Assembly: GCA_000432515.1 (NCBI GenBank)
Contig: HF996032.1
Span: forward strand, 1-28,973
Source of the DNA: Bacteroides sp. CAG:545
GTDB taxonomy: Bacteria > Bacteroidota > Bacteroidia > Bacteroidales > UBA932
Reading direction: 5' to 3'
Length of the DNA stretch: 28,973 nucleotides
The position numbers and the translations under genes were made by a program. Under the pieces are notes generated by a model, which saw only the letters and a program-made list of their open reading frames with translations, made no database searches and was not told the origin of the DNA. Shown piece after piece: positions 7,199-14,656 of the stretch; position 1 is the stretch's first letter; every line of letters starts with the position of its first letter.

Positions 7199-8188
7199 CT
7201 ACATGCTGGAGATGACCTTCATGATGAAAAGGAGCAGGGACGCGCTGCTGTCAGTAAGGGAGATGAGAAAGTCCGGGCAGATGCCTATGGCGAACAGGAC
7301 TGAAGTGCTGACAGACAATAACATGACGGCACTTGTCAATGGCAACGACAGCAGATTCGTCAGCAGAAAGTACTTTGGAAACGTACCGAATTTCCACCAG
7401 GCGAGAGGGCCGGTGAATACCTGGCACGAAATCGTCAGCGCTGCCGCATCCCAAATCTTGCGCGGTGCGGCCGACACTATTGTTTTCATCCACGAAGTCC
7501 GGCAACGCCTCGCGCGGCAGCAGCCCTTGTCGATCATCATGCCCTCCAGCCCGTCACTTTCTGTTAGCCCGTCACTTTCTGTTAGGCCGGCGCCATTTTC
7601 GATAAGCATGTCGCCAGCGGCCTCCTCCTGCGGATACCATTTTTTCAATGCAGGATACAGCAGGAAGATGCCTGCCATCGCCAGGTAGGAAAGCTGGAAC
7701 CCGGTCGAACTGATCACTTGAGGATTGATGGCCGTCTGGATGAAAAGTGCAACACAATACACACGGAGCGGATTGTTGCTGCGGTGAGTCAGACGTGCAG
7801 TCTCATTGACAAGGATGAAAAGGAAAGCCCTCACAAGCGAAGGACTGGCCCCGGTAGCCAAAGTGTATATCCCGCATAACGATATGATAATCAGGCTCCT
7901 GACGGCCTTTACCGTGGGATGCTTTCCGAAAATGGACGTCACCTTAAGCAGGATGCCGTAGATGATTCCGAGATGCAGCCCCGACAGAGCGAGGATGTGT
8001 GACGCCCCGCTGTCACGGAAACTGTTCATGACGCTGTCGTCCAGCGAAGACCTGTCACCCGTCAGCAGGGCATTGACAAGAGGAGCGGTCCCCTCGTGCG
8101 GAAACGGAATCGACGAAATCATTGACCTGAAATCAGCCGCAAGGCCCGCGAAAAGCGGTTTTCCGGCGACAGCCCCGAGACTTGTCAA
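7199..8188 (-). CDS. comEC: ComEC/Rec2-family competence protein, core domain (split gene)
   Basis: Reads as the polytopic channel domain of ComEC/Rec2, the inner-membrane DNA-uptake channel. LLTGDRSSLDDSV is followed by the family signature SGASHILALSGLHLGIIYG, then many hydrophobic helices and LLTNLLSLPLTSAVML near the end. The listed start is TTG at 8188, but the same frame stays open upstream (PPAGVFCAATSTLTSLGA), which suggests that the true N-terminus is encoded by the neighbouring frame 8185-8418. Even joined (about 400 residues) it is far shorter than usual ComEC proteins: the OB-fold region and the C-terminal metallo-beta-lactamase-like domain are missing. An in-frame 18-bp duplication gives GLTESD-GLTESD in a soluble loop. 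It may be a decayed gene, a minimal ComEC, or carry a sequencing frameshift. Confidence 0.8.
   Translation of the reverse strand: MTSLGAVAGKPLFAGLAADFRSMISSIPFPHEGTAPLVNALLTGDRSSLDDSVMNSFRDSGASHILALSGLHLGIIYGILLKVTSIFGKHPTVKAVRSLIIISLCGIYTLATGASPSLVRAFLFILVNETARLTHRSNNPLRVYCVALFIQTAINPQVISSTGFQLSYLAMAGIFLLYPALKKWYPQEEAAGDMLIENGAGLTESDGLTESDGLEGMMIDKGCCRARRCRTSWMKTIVSAAPRKIWDAAALTISCQVFTGPLAWWKFGTFPKYFLLTNLLSLPLTSAVMLLSVSTSVLFAIGICPDFLISLTDSSASLLLFIMKVISSM
7548..7583. repeat. 18-bp tandem duplication inside comEC
   Basis: AGCCCGTCACTTTCTGTT occurs twice head to tail (7548-7565, 7566-7583). It encodes a repeated GLTESD in the loop between membrane segments, so it is length-neutral for the frame. 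Confidence 0.85.
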
Positions 8189-8418
8189 TGTCGATGTCGC
8201 GGCGCAGAAAACGCCTGCCGGCGGTCCGCTGAAGTGATGACTGTCAATGTCAATGCGACCAGTAGGGAAGTGGCGGAGGAGATATATGCGGCGTGCATGG
8301 AAATACGGCTCAGGAGCAGTCCGGATGCCGCCCCGAAGGTAAATGCCAATGCAAGTGGCTTTATGTCCGCAGTTTCTGTCATAGGTGTGCGCTCAGTTAC
8401 TCGACCGTTGGCGGTCAT
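8185..8418 (-). CDS. comEC: N-terminal membrane fragment of ComEC (frame-split)
   Basis: A 77-residue frame from an ATG at 8418, preceded on its strand by AGCAAGGAA, a fair ribosome binding site. It encodes two hydrophobic helices (PLALAFTFGAASGLLL and ISSATSLLVALTLTVIT), as expected for the start of ComEC. It then runs into a charged, out-of-frame-looking tail (SADRRQAFSAPRHRH) and stops at 8185, overlapping the TTG of the main ComEC frame. A single-base shift near 8215-8225 would join it to AGVFCAATSTLTSLGAVAG in the next frame. So this is most likely the 5' part of comEC rather than an independent gene. Confidence 0.6.
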   Translation of the reverse strand: MTANGRVTERTPMTETADIKPLALAFTFGAASGLLLSRISMHAAYISSATSLLVALTLTVITSADRRQAFSAPRHRH

Positions 8419-8422
8419 TTCC

Positions 8423-8453
8423 TTGCTAAAGTAGTGAATTCTTTTTAACTTTG
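8423..8453 (+). promoter_or_regulatory. Promoter of the ackA operon
   Basis: TTG (8423-8425) and TAACTTTG (8446-8453) with a 20-nt spacer match the Bacteroidota consensus exactly. ATG of ackA follows at 8494. It lies immediately upstream of the divergent comEC start. Confidence 0.7.
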
Positions 8454-8493
8454 CCGCGTCAAATCCGAAAAAATAGAAACAAAAACTATAGTT

Positions 8494-9711
8494 ATGATAA
8501 TTCTTGTAATCAATTGCGGAAGTTCATCGATTAAGTATCAGCTCCTTGATATGAAAAACGATGACGTCTATGATGTCCTTGCGAAGGGTATCGTAGAAAA
8601 AATCGGACTGGAGATGGGTTGTCTTCAGCACACGGCTACAGGTAAGGAGAAGGTAGTGAAAGACCTCCCGGTTCCTGACCACAAAGTCGGAATGCAGCTC
8701 GTGCTCGAGGCACTTACCGACAGTGAGCACGGTGTCCTCAAATCACTTGACGACATCGAGGCCGTAGGACACAGAATCGTGCATGGTGGAGAATATTTCT
8801 CGTCAAGCGCCCTCGTAAACGAAGACGTGATGAAGAAAATCGAGATCTGCTGCGACTTCGCACCGCTCCACAACCCTGCGCACATCCTCGGAATCAGAGC
8901 CGTTCAGGCCGTGCTTCCTTCTGTGCCTCAGGTGGTTACCTTCGATACCGCATTCCATCAGTCCATTCCTGCATACGCATATATGTATGGTCTTCCGTAT
9001 GAGGATTACACCAAGTACAGAGTCCGTAAATACGGTGCACACGGAACAAGCCACCAGTTCGTGGCTGAGAAAGGCGCCAAGTTCGCCGGTCTGGACATCA
9101 ATAATTCCAAGATCATCACATGCCATATCGGCAACGGCAGCTCCATCACGGCCATCGTGAACGGCAAGTCAGTGGACACTTCCATGGGCTTCACTCCGCT
9201 CGACGGCGTCATCATGGGAACAAGATGCGGCAGCATTGACCCTAACGTGGTTCCGTACCTGATGAAGAAAGAAAACCTCACACCGGATGAAATGACCGAG
9301 GTGATGAACAAGAAATCAGGCTTCCTCGGAATTTCTGGAGCTTCTTCTGATGCCAGAGACCTCGACGCGCTTGCAAATTCAGGCGACCAGAGAGCCAAGC
9401 TTGCACTCAAGATGCTGACTTACGGCATTATCAAGTATATCGGTCAGTTCGCTGCAGTCATGAACGGAGTTGACCTTATCATCTTCACCGGAGGTATCGG
9501 TGAGCACAACAGCCGTCTGCGTCGCAGAGTATGTGAGAACTTCTCATATCTCGGCCTTAAATTCGACTATGAAGCAAATGTCGCATGGGGAGAGGATACC
9601 ATCATTTCATTGCCTGATTCCAAGGTGAAAGTGGCTCTCATCACCACTGACGAAGAGATTGTCATTGCACGTGATACAATGCACATCGTTCAAAGCGAAG
9701 AGGAAAACTAA
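8494..9711 (+). CDS. ackA: Acetate kinase
   Basis: A 405-residue acetokinase that converts acetyl phosphate and ADP to acetate and ATP. The conserved active-site residues line up with known acetate kinases: N7 in VINCGSSSIKY, R94 in GHRIVHGGE, D151 in TFDTAFH, H183 in GAHGTSH, R244 in MGTRCGSIDP, and the C-terminal TTDEEIVIARD. The length fits acetate kinase (about 400) rather than butyrate kinase (about 355). The next gene starts 13 bp downstream and encodes the partner acyl-phosphate-forming enzyme, so the pair is an operon for ATP formation from an acyl-CoA. Its own promoter is at 8423-8453. Confidence 0.96.
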   Translation: MIILVINCGSSSIKYQLLDMKNDDVYDVLAKGIVEKIGLEMGCLQHTATGKEKVVKDLPVPDHKVGMQLVLEALTDSEHGVLKSLDDIEAVGHRIVHGGEYFSSSALVNEDVMKKIEICCDFAPLHNPAHILGIRAVQAVLPSVPQVVTFDTAFHQSIPAYAYMYGLPYEDYTKYRVRKYGAHGTSHQFVAEKGAKFAGLDINNSKIITCHIGNGSSITAIVNGKSVDTSMGFTPLDGVIMGTRCGSIDPNVVPYLMKKENLTPDEMTEVMNKKSGFLGISGASSDARDLDALANSGDQRAKLALKMLTYGIIKYIGQFAAVMNGVDLIIFTGGIGEHNSRLRRRVCENFSYLGLKFDYEANVAWGEDTIISLPDSKVKVALITTDEEIVIARDTMHIVQSEEEN

Positions 9712-9724
9712 TTAGAGGAAAAAT

Positions 9725-10633
9725 ATGATCACAAGTTTCTCAGATGTATTTGCAGAACTCAAGCAAAAAGGTGTCTGCAAAACGATGGTCGCTGCCTGGG
9801 CAGTGGACGAGCATACCATTGAAGCAGCTTCACAGGCTGTGGACCTCGGATTCATCAAAGCCGTTCTCGTAGGTGACGCCGCTCTTATCAATGAGGTTTG
9901 CGTCAAGAGAGGTATCGACGCAGCGAAATTCACTATTGTGGACAATCCTGATGAACTGAAGGCTGTTGCACAGGCAGTCCAGATGGTTCATGACGGAGAA
10001 GGTGACGTTCTTATGAAAGGACTTTGCTCTACTGACAAGTTCCTTCGCGCCATACTTAACAAGGAGACCGGTCTCCTTCCTCCTAAAGGCCTTCTCAGCC
10101 ACGTAGGAGTAATCGACAGCCCGAACTATCACAAGCTCATATTCCTTACCGACATGGCAGTGGTTCCGCTTCCTGATCTGCGTCAGAAGATGAAACTCAC
10201 GAACTATATCGTGAAAGTTGCCAAGTCATTCGGCATCGCGAAGCCGAAGGTTGCGTTCGTCGCAGCTTCAGAGCAGGTTCTCGATTCAATGCCGGCTTGT
10301 ATGGAAGCTGCTGCATTGGCCAAGATGGTAGAGCGCGGACAGATCAAGGGCTGCATCGCTGACGGTCCTCTCGCACTCGACGTGGCTATCGACAAGGAAT
10401 CTGTTGAGATCAAGAAGCTTGTCAGCCCTGTAGCAGGTGACGCTGACTGCCTCGTATTCCCTAACATCGAGTCTGCAAACGTGTTCTGGAAGACGAATTC
10501 CAAACTCTCTACAGGCGTGCGTCAGGCAGGAATGCTCGTAGGAACGACTGCTCCTTGTATTCTTGCAAGCCGTGCGGATAGCGTGGATACCAAGCTCAAT
10601 TCTATCGCAGAAGCTGTTATGAGCGTTCTCTAA
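9725..10633 (+). CDS. Phosphate butyryltransferase-family enzyme (phosphate acyltransferase)
   Basis: A 302-residue protein of the PTA/PTB family, which exchanges CoA and phosphate on acyl groups. Its length and motifs (AWAVDEHTIEA, GDVLMKGLCSTDKFLRA, DGPLALDVAI, SPVAGDADCLVFPNIESANVFWK) are those of the short phosphate butyryltransferase type, not of the longer classical phosphate acetyltransferase. The gene follows ackA by 13 bp, with a good ribosome binding site (AGAGGAA). Together they would convert acyl-CoA through acyl-phosphate to the acid and ATP. Because the kinase is an acetate kinase, the enzyme may act mainly on acetyl-CoA; substrate preference cannot be decided here. A terminator follows at 10661-10682. 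Confidence 0.9.
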   Translation: MITSFSDVFAELKQKGVCKTMVAAWAVDEHTIEAASQAVDLGFIKAVLVGDAALINEVCVKRGIDAAKFTIVDNPDELKAVAQAVQMVHDGEGDVLMKGLCSTDKFLRAILNKETGLLPPKGLLSHVGVIDSPNYHKLIFLTDMAVVPLPDLRQKMKLTNYIVKVAKSFGIAKPKVAFVAASEQVLDSMPACMEAAALAKMVERGQIKGCIADGPLALDVAIDKESVEIKKLVSPVAGDADCLVFPNIESANVFWKTNSKLSTGVRQAGMLVGTTAPCILASRADSVDTKLNSIAEAVMSVL

Positions 10634-10660
10634 CGCGCTTAGCTACATATAGACAGAAAA

Positions 10661-10682
10661 CAGCCCGGAACCTTCCGGGCTG
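10661..10682 (+). terminator. Hairpin terminator after the ackA operon
   Basis: CAGCCCGGA-ACCT-TCCGGGCTG is a perfect 9-bp stem with a 4-nt loop, 28 nt after the stop. The T-tract is weak (CTCTGTTATATA), so it could also protect the 3' end. Confidence 0.7.
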
Positions 10683-10716
10683 CTCTGTTATATACATGAT
10701 TGTTGGAGTGACTCTC

Positions 10717-10854
10717 GGGCAGAGTGGGCGGAGCCGGCATTGGCTCCCGAAAAGGGAGGGGACCCACGGTAGTGGGGAGGACCGGCGAAGTCCAGCTCTA
10801 CCCGGGAGGCATCCGCCTAAGAATGTCATTTAACCGGCTCCGCCCACTCTGCCC
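10717..10854. repeat. Stem-loop intergenic element, copy 2 (21-bp inverted arms, GGTA core)
   Basis: Perfect 21-bp inverted repeats (10717-10737 and 10834-10854; the left arm begins GGGCAGAGTGGGC) enclose 96 bp. Inside, GGGAGGGGA is followed by CCCAC-GGTA-GTGGG (10763-10776) and GGAGG, which closely matches the core of the element at 482-582. It lies between two convergent transcription units (the ackA operon and the rsmD operon). The 242 bases from 10634 to 10875 hold only this element and the terminator. Confidence 0.75.
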
Positions 10855-10875
10855 GCCTGGCTTGTTCCTGACGAT

Positions 10876-11427
10876 TTACTTGGGCAGATTATTGACCGGC
10901 TCGAAGAAGCTGAAGTGGACGCGGCCGTAAACCTTCTCCTTTACGAAAGCGGGATGCTCCTTGAACGAGTGCTCGTCCCCGTGCTCCAGAATCAGATACC
11001 TCTCAGGATATACCAATCCGGCATCCAGCACCTTGTCAGGAATCGTCTCCAGCCCTTCCAGCGCATAAGGCGGGTCGGCGAACACGATATCGAACTTCTC
11101 CCTGCAGATGGGAATGAAATCGAACACATTGTGATGGACGGCAGTCAGATTCTTCAGGCCCAGCTTCCTGGCCTGCTCCTTGACGAAAGAGGAATACTGC
11201 ATATTCATCTCCACTGACCACACATGGCCAGCACCACGTGACGCGAACTCATAGGAAATCGAACCCGTGCCGCTGAACAGGTCAAGCACACTCAGCCCCT
11301 CGAACTCGAACTCATTGTCGAGAATATTGAAAAGCGCCTCCTTGGCGAAATCAGTCGTCGGCCTTGCCTTGAAATCAGGAGGAGTGACGATGTTCCTGCC
11401 CTTCAGCGCACCACCTATAATTCTCAT
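10876..11427 (-). CDS. rsmD: 16S rRNA (guanine(966)-N2)-methyltransferase
   Basis: A 183-residue RsmD, which methylates G966 of 16S rRNA using S-adenosylmethionine. The family start MRIIGGALKGR and RPTTDFAKEALFNIL (22-36) are present, with the SAM-binding motif I DLFSGTGSISYEF (49-61) and the catalytic DPPY (118-121). The C-terminus is complete. Its ATG overlaps the stop of the upstream DUF3822 gene by 4 nt (ATGA), which indicates translational coupling in one operon. The gene ends beside the 21-bp inverted repeat. Confidence 0.95.
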   Translation of the reverse strand: MRIIGGALKGRNIVTPPDFKARPTTDFAKEALFNILDNEFEFEGLSVLDLFSGTGSISYEFASRGAGHVWSVEMNMQYSSFVKEQARKLGLKNLTAVHHNVFDFIPICREKFDIVFADPPYALEGLETIPDKVLDAGLVYPERYLILEHGDEHSFKEHPAFVKEKVYGRVHFSFFEPVNNLPK

Positions 11428-12113
11428 ATCTGTTCCACTGATTTGAAATATCGGTACAATGACATTTCCTCCTCGTCAGAAACCGGAGTCCTGAAGCAGA
11501 TAGTCGATATCTCAGGATTCAACTGTAGTTTTTTCAATGTGTTGAAAATGAAGTACTCGGCCGTCGTGAAATCCACAGCCCTGAAGGTATTTGCGATTTG
11601 CAGGGACTTTCCCTGTGCCACAGCCAGGTGCAGATATCCGTCAGCGTAAGATGCCACGATCTTGTTGTAGTCACTGCACTTGTCCAGCGCCTCCAGAATG
11701 TAGTACATCTCCGGCAGAATCCTTGCCTGATACCCGTCTGTAGTTAATACCGTCTGGGAAATCATCCTTGACAATGTTTCTCCCACATTGTTCGAGAATA
11801 CCAGTACCGAAGCCCTCTCCGGCATCCTGACAAACTCGACGGCATCATTATCCCCCAGTCTGACCACGTCGCCAAGCATCTGCCTGAGCTCCATCGGATT
11901 GAAGAACTGCTCCGGAATCAATGCCACTTTCGGTGTCAGAAGCGAAATCTTCACCGCGTCATATCTCTTCTGGAACTCGGTAGTCGTGAAGATCCTGTCA
12001 GGCGTAAGCCAGCCCGACGAGTGTTCACCCTCATTGTCCTGTATCTTAAAAGAATATCCACTCAAGGCTACTTGAATGGATATTCTGCTTTCTATATTAT
12101 TCGTCTGGCTCAT
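11424..12113 (-). CDS. DUF3822 family protein
   Basis: A 229-residue soluble protein of the DUF3822 family, found almost only in Bacteroidota and very often next to rsmD, as here. Its function is unknown. The alternating pattern of strands and helices (for example SLLTPKVALIPEQFFNP and VASYADGYLHLAVAQGKSLQIANTF) recalls the actin-like ATPase fold reported for this family, but no clear nucleotide-binding motif is visible. No signal peptide or membrane segment is seen. It overlaps rsmD by 4 nt and starts 32 nt after the membrane protein gene, so all three are probably co-transcribed. Confidence 0.85.
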   Translation of the reverse strand: MSQTNNIESRISIQVALSGYSFKIQDNEGEHSSGWLTPDRIFTTTEFQKRYDAVKISLLTPKVALIPEQFFNPMELRQMLGDVVRLGDNDAVEFVRMPERASVLVFSNNVGETLSRMISQTVLTTDGYQARILPEMYYILEALDKCSDYNKIVASYADGYLHLAVAQGKSLQIANTFRAVDFTTAEYFIFNTLKKLQLNPEISTICFRTPVSDEEEMSLYRYFKSVEQI

Positions 12114-12145
12114 ATTCTTATATGAAGTGAGTGAGTCCCGACGGA

Positions 12146-12835
12146 CTACTCCCAGTTGCCGGCGTTGTTGTTAGGTGCTGAAACGCTACCTACCTGAAGT
12201 CCCTCGTAACGGTTCATAGCCTTGCGGTCAGCATCGAGATTGATTCTGAGCTGGTTGTCAAGACCTTTGAGAAGAGACTTGTATGGCATTCTCGCCTCGA
12301 AGAGAGGAACCTTCACACCTGATACTTCCTTGATGACGGACTCCATCTGGATGGTGTCGCCCTGTGAGAAAGGAATGTATTTGAGAGAATCAATGTTGAA
12401 ATCGTTTCTTGTGTTGAAAAGTGTATCCTTCACATCCACTTTGCTTGAGATGGAGAATACGAGGTGCTCACCTTTCTTGTAGAGCTCATACATCTGTTCA
12501 GGGGTGATGCCTCTACGTGACTTCTTGAGTTTCTCTGTAGTTGCAACTGCAAGAGAGTCGTCATTTGAACCGATCTGCATGATCACTTCCATCTTGCCGT
12601 TCTTGTAGAAATCCACGAGGGAGTCAGCAGATGCGGTAAAGTGGCCTGAAACAGACTTGAATGCCTCCTGAAGAGTGCGGACATCCTTCATTCTCTGGAT
12701 ACCGACAGTCTCACGGTAAGCCTTCTGCTTGTTGAAATTGATAGGCTCCATAATACTCTTGATGCATGCATACACGAGTCCGGCAATAACAAAGAGCAGC
12801 AGTACGCTGACGATCTTTTTAACTATTCCTTTCAT
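12146..12835 (-). CDS. Conserved membrane-anchored protein of unknown function
   Basis: A 229-residue protein not assigned to a named family. One N-terminal transmembrane helix (about 5-25, IVKKIVSVLLLFVIAGLVYAC) is followed by a soluble, charged domain that probably faces the periplasm, with conserved-looking FNKQKAYRETVGIQRMKDVRTLQEAFK and MPYKSLLKGL near the end. It could be a single-pass anchored protein; C24 lacks a good lipobox. It is the first gene of the operon that continues with DUF3822 and rsmD, and has a well-spaced promoter at 12925-12955. Its position suggests a housekeeping role, but no function can be assigned. Confidence 0.8.
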   Translation of the reverse strand: MKGIVKKIVSVLLLFVIAGLVYACIKSIMEPINFNKQKAYRETVGIQRMKDVRTLQEAFKSVSGHFTASADSLVDFYKNGKMEVIMQIGSNDDSLAVATTEKLKKSRRGITPEQMYELYKKGEHLVFSISSKVDVKDTLFNTRNDFNIDSLKYIPFSQGDTIQMESVIKEVSGVKVPLFEARMPYKSLLKGLDNQLRINLDADRKAMNRYEGLQVGSVSAPNNNAGNWE

Positions 12836-12924
12836 TTTATGTTTTGAGTTTTATAATATCAATATAAACGTGGCTGGAACTTCAGCGGCGATTTTCACTG
12901 CCGCCCGCAAATTCTCATACTCGA

Positions 12925-12955
12925 CAAAGTTATGAAATTGATTTATGAAATGCAA
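12925..12955 (-). promoter_or_regulatory. Promoter of the rsmD operon (minus strand)
   Basis: On the minus strand TTG (12955-12953) and TAACTTTG (12932-12925) are separated by exactly 20 nt. It overlaps the opposing promoter for the nrnA operon, so the two cannot easily be occupied at once. Confidence 0.65.
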
Positions 12956-12972
12956 TATAATTTGTAAATTTG
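12942..12972 (+). promoter_or_regulatory. Promoter of the nrnA operon (plus strand)
   Basis: TAAATTTG (12965-12972) fits TAnnTTTG, with TTTA (12942-12945) 19 nt upstream as a weak -33. It also decides the nrnA start: an in-frame ATG at 12970 lies inside the promoter, so translation must begin at 13006. Confidence 0.6.
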
Positions 12973-13005
12973 CATCCGGAACAATCAGGTATAAGAAAGC
13001 GGCAG

Positions 13006-14103
13006 ATGAACGGAAATACAGTAAATATCGACACGAAGGCAGTGGAAAGACTCGAAACATTGGTCCGGGACGCCGGGAAAGTGTCCATCGTGGCTCATAT
13101 CCGTCCTGACGGAGATGCGGTAGGCAGTACATTGGCGATGCTGCACTATCTCCTGTCCAGAGACAAAGACGCCGTGGTCATCTACTCCGACCCGCTTCCT
13201 GAGACATTGACCTTCATGCTCAGCGGCACACCGGAGGAAAACGTGCTTCAGTGGCCCTCTGATAGTGATTCCGCACGTGAACGCATAGCTGAAACCGACC
13301 TGATTTTCTGTCTGGACTGCAACTCGTTCACACGCACGGGAGACCTGGAACCGATGCTTCGCGCAGCCAAGTGCAGGAAGGTCCTCATAGACCATCATCT
13401 CGCCCCGGAAGCCGAATCCTTCGATGTCGTATTCTCCGAGACGGCGGTCTCTTCAGCCTGTGAACTTCTGTTCAATGTCCTCATGTCAATGCCTGACATC
13501 CACGCGGACGCATCCCTTGTTCCGGCAGTTTCGGCCACATCACTCATGACAGGAATGACCACAGACACGAACAACTTCGCGAACTCCGTGTATCCCTCTA
13601 CATTGACCATGGCATCAGCCCTCCTGGGCGTCGGCGTGGACAGGGACGCGATACTCTCGAACCTGTATCAGAGCGGAACCGAAAAACGCGTGCGGCTGTG
13701 GGGCTATATGCTGTACCAGAATATGAAACTCACCGATTACGGCGTGGCGTATATGATTCTGACAGAAGAGATTGCATCGGAATTTAACATATCGGAAGGT
13801 GAGACGGAAGGCCTGGTGAACGAGCCACTCCGCATCGCATCCGTGAAGATGAGCATTTTCCTCAAGCAGGATGATGCCGGCTTCTTCCGCGTCTCCATAA
13901 GGTCCAAGAAAGGCTTCTCGGCAGTCGGATGCTCGAAGGCATATTTCCACGGCGGCGGCCATGAGAACGCTTCCGGCGGACGGCTTTTCTTTAAGGCCAA
14001 TGACGGGAATCCCGCTGACATATCATCACCGTCACAGGCTGAGAAATACCTGCTGAAGGTGACGTCAGAGTACTTTAAATCAGGAGATTATGAAAGCAGA
14101 TAA
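13006..14103 (+). CDS. DHH/DHHA1 phosphoesterase, NrnA-like (oligoribonuclease/pAp phosphatase)
   Basis: A 365-residue DHH-family protein, expected to degrade very short RNA oligonucleotides or dinucleotides and to remove phosphate from pAp. Motif I is VAHIRPDGDAVGS (H31, D35, D37), motif II has D104 in FCLDCNSF, and motif III is LIDHH (128-131). A further metal-site region TGMTTDTNNFANS follows. The DHHA1 substrate domain near the C-terminus carries YFHGGGHENASGG. The chosen start is the ATG at 13006 (MNGNTVNID), because the upstream ATG falls in the promoter. It is first in a six-gene operon and its end overlaps the next gene by 14 nt. Confidence 0.9.
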   Translation: MNGNTVNIDTKAVERLETLVRDAGKVSIVAHIRPDGDAVGSTLAMLHYLLSRDKDAVVIYSDPLPETLTFMLSGTPEENVLQWPSDSDSARERIAETDLIFCLDCNSFTRTGDLEPMLRAAKCRKVLIDHHLAPEAESFDVVFSETAVSSACELLFNVLMSMPDIHADASLVPAVSATSLMTGMTTDTNNFANSVYPSTLTMASALLGVGVDRDAILSNLYQSGTEKRVRLWGYMLYQNMKLTDYGVAYMILTEEIASEFNISEGETEGLVNEPLRIASVKMSIFLKQDDAGFFRVSIRSKKGFSAVGCSKAYFHGGGHENASGGRLFFKANDGNPADISSPSQAEKYLLKVTSEYFKSGDYESR

Positions 14104-14638
14104 ATTATTGGTCGCGCTCATTGCACTCGTCATGGTCTTCGCTTGCTCCAAGGAGGAAGTGAAACTGCGGTATTCCAGACAGGAACAGAACATAGAGTCT
14201 TTTGTGAACTCCACATTGAAGTCAGTGGACACCGCGTATGTAGTATATAATAAAGGTGTAACCAGGCTTGTGGTGGTTCCCGGCGATGGCGACAGCCTCT
14301 CCGTCAATGGGACAGTCTCGTTCCATTATGCGGGATATGTGCTTTCCGGCACTTCCGTCAATGCTTCCGACATGTTCGCCACCAACAGTGAAGAAGTGGC
14401 CAAAGGCTCCGGCTGGACACTCTCCGACGACTCGGTCTTCGAGCCCAAGACAGTGAAACTCAGCGAGTCCGGCTTCGTGAAAGGACTGAAATATGGCTTG
14501 GAGGGCGTAAAGGCCGGCCAGGAATGCTATATACTTTTTTCAGGAAAATATGGTTTCGGCAAACGCGAGTTAGGCACGATTCCTGCAAACTCCGCCTTGG
14601 TCTATCGCATCTGGGTAGAGTCGATAACGAATGATTAA
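14090..14638 (+). CDS. FKBP-type peptidyl-prolyl isomerase lipoprotein (one domain)
   Basis: A 182-residue lipoprotein. The signal peptide ends in the lipobox VFAC (C19), followed by SKEE, which resembles the Lys-plus-acidic surface-export signal described for Bacteroidota lipoproteins. After a linker, residues about 70-180 form an FKBP domain (VNGTVSFHYAGYVLSG, GFVKGLKYGLEGVKAGQ, SGKYGFGKRELGTIPANSALVY). It would catalyse proline isomerisation or act as a chaperone in the envelope. The gene starts inside the end of the nrnA-like gene, so the two are probably translationally coupled. Confidence 0.88.
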   Translation: MKADKLLVALIALVMVFACSKEEVKLRYSRQEQNIESFVNSTLKSVDTAYVVYNKGVTRLVVVPGDGDSLSVNGTVSFHYAGYVLSGTSVNASDMFATNSEEVAKGSGWTLSDDSVFEPKTVKLSESGFVKGLKYGLEGVKAGQECYILFSGKYGFGKRELGTIPANSALVYRIWVESITND

Positions 14639-14656
14639 ATAGATAATATATTGAAA

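Noticed and set aside
7134..7688. 184-residue plus-strand frame across the repeat array and comEC
   Set aside because: It is the antisense of the ComEC membrane domain, and its start lies in the repeats.
8234..8434. Small plus-strand frame before ackA
   Set aside because: It is antisense to the ComEC N-terminal helices and overlaps the ackA promoter.
12970..13005. Upstream ATG for the NrnA-like gene
   Set aside because: It lies inside the -7 box TAAATTTG, so it would not be in the mRNA; the next ATG at 13006 fits the family.
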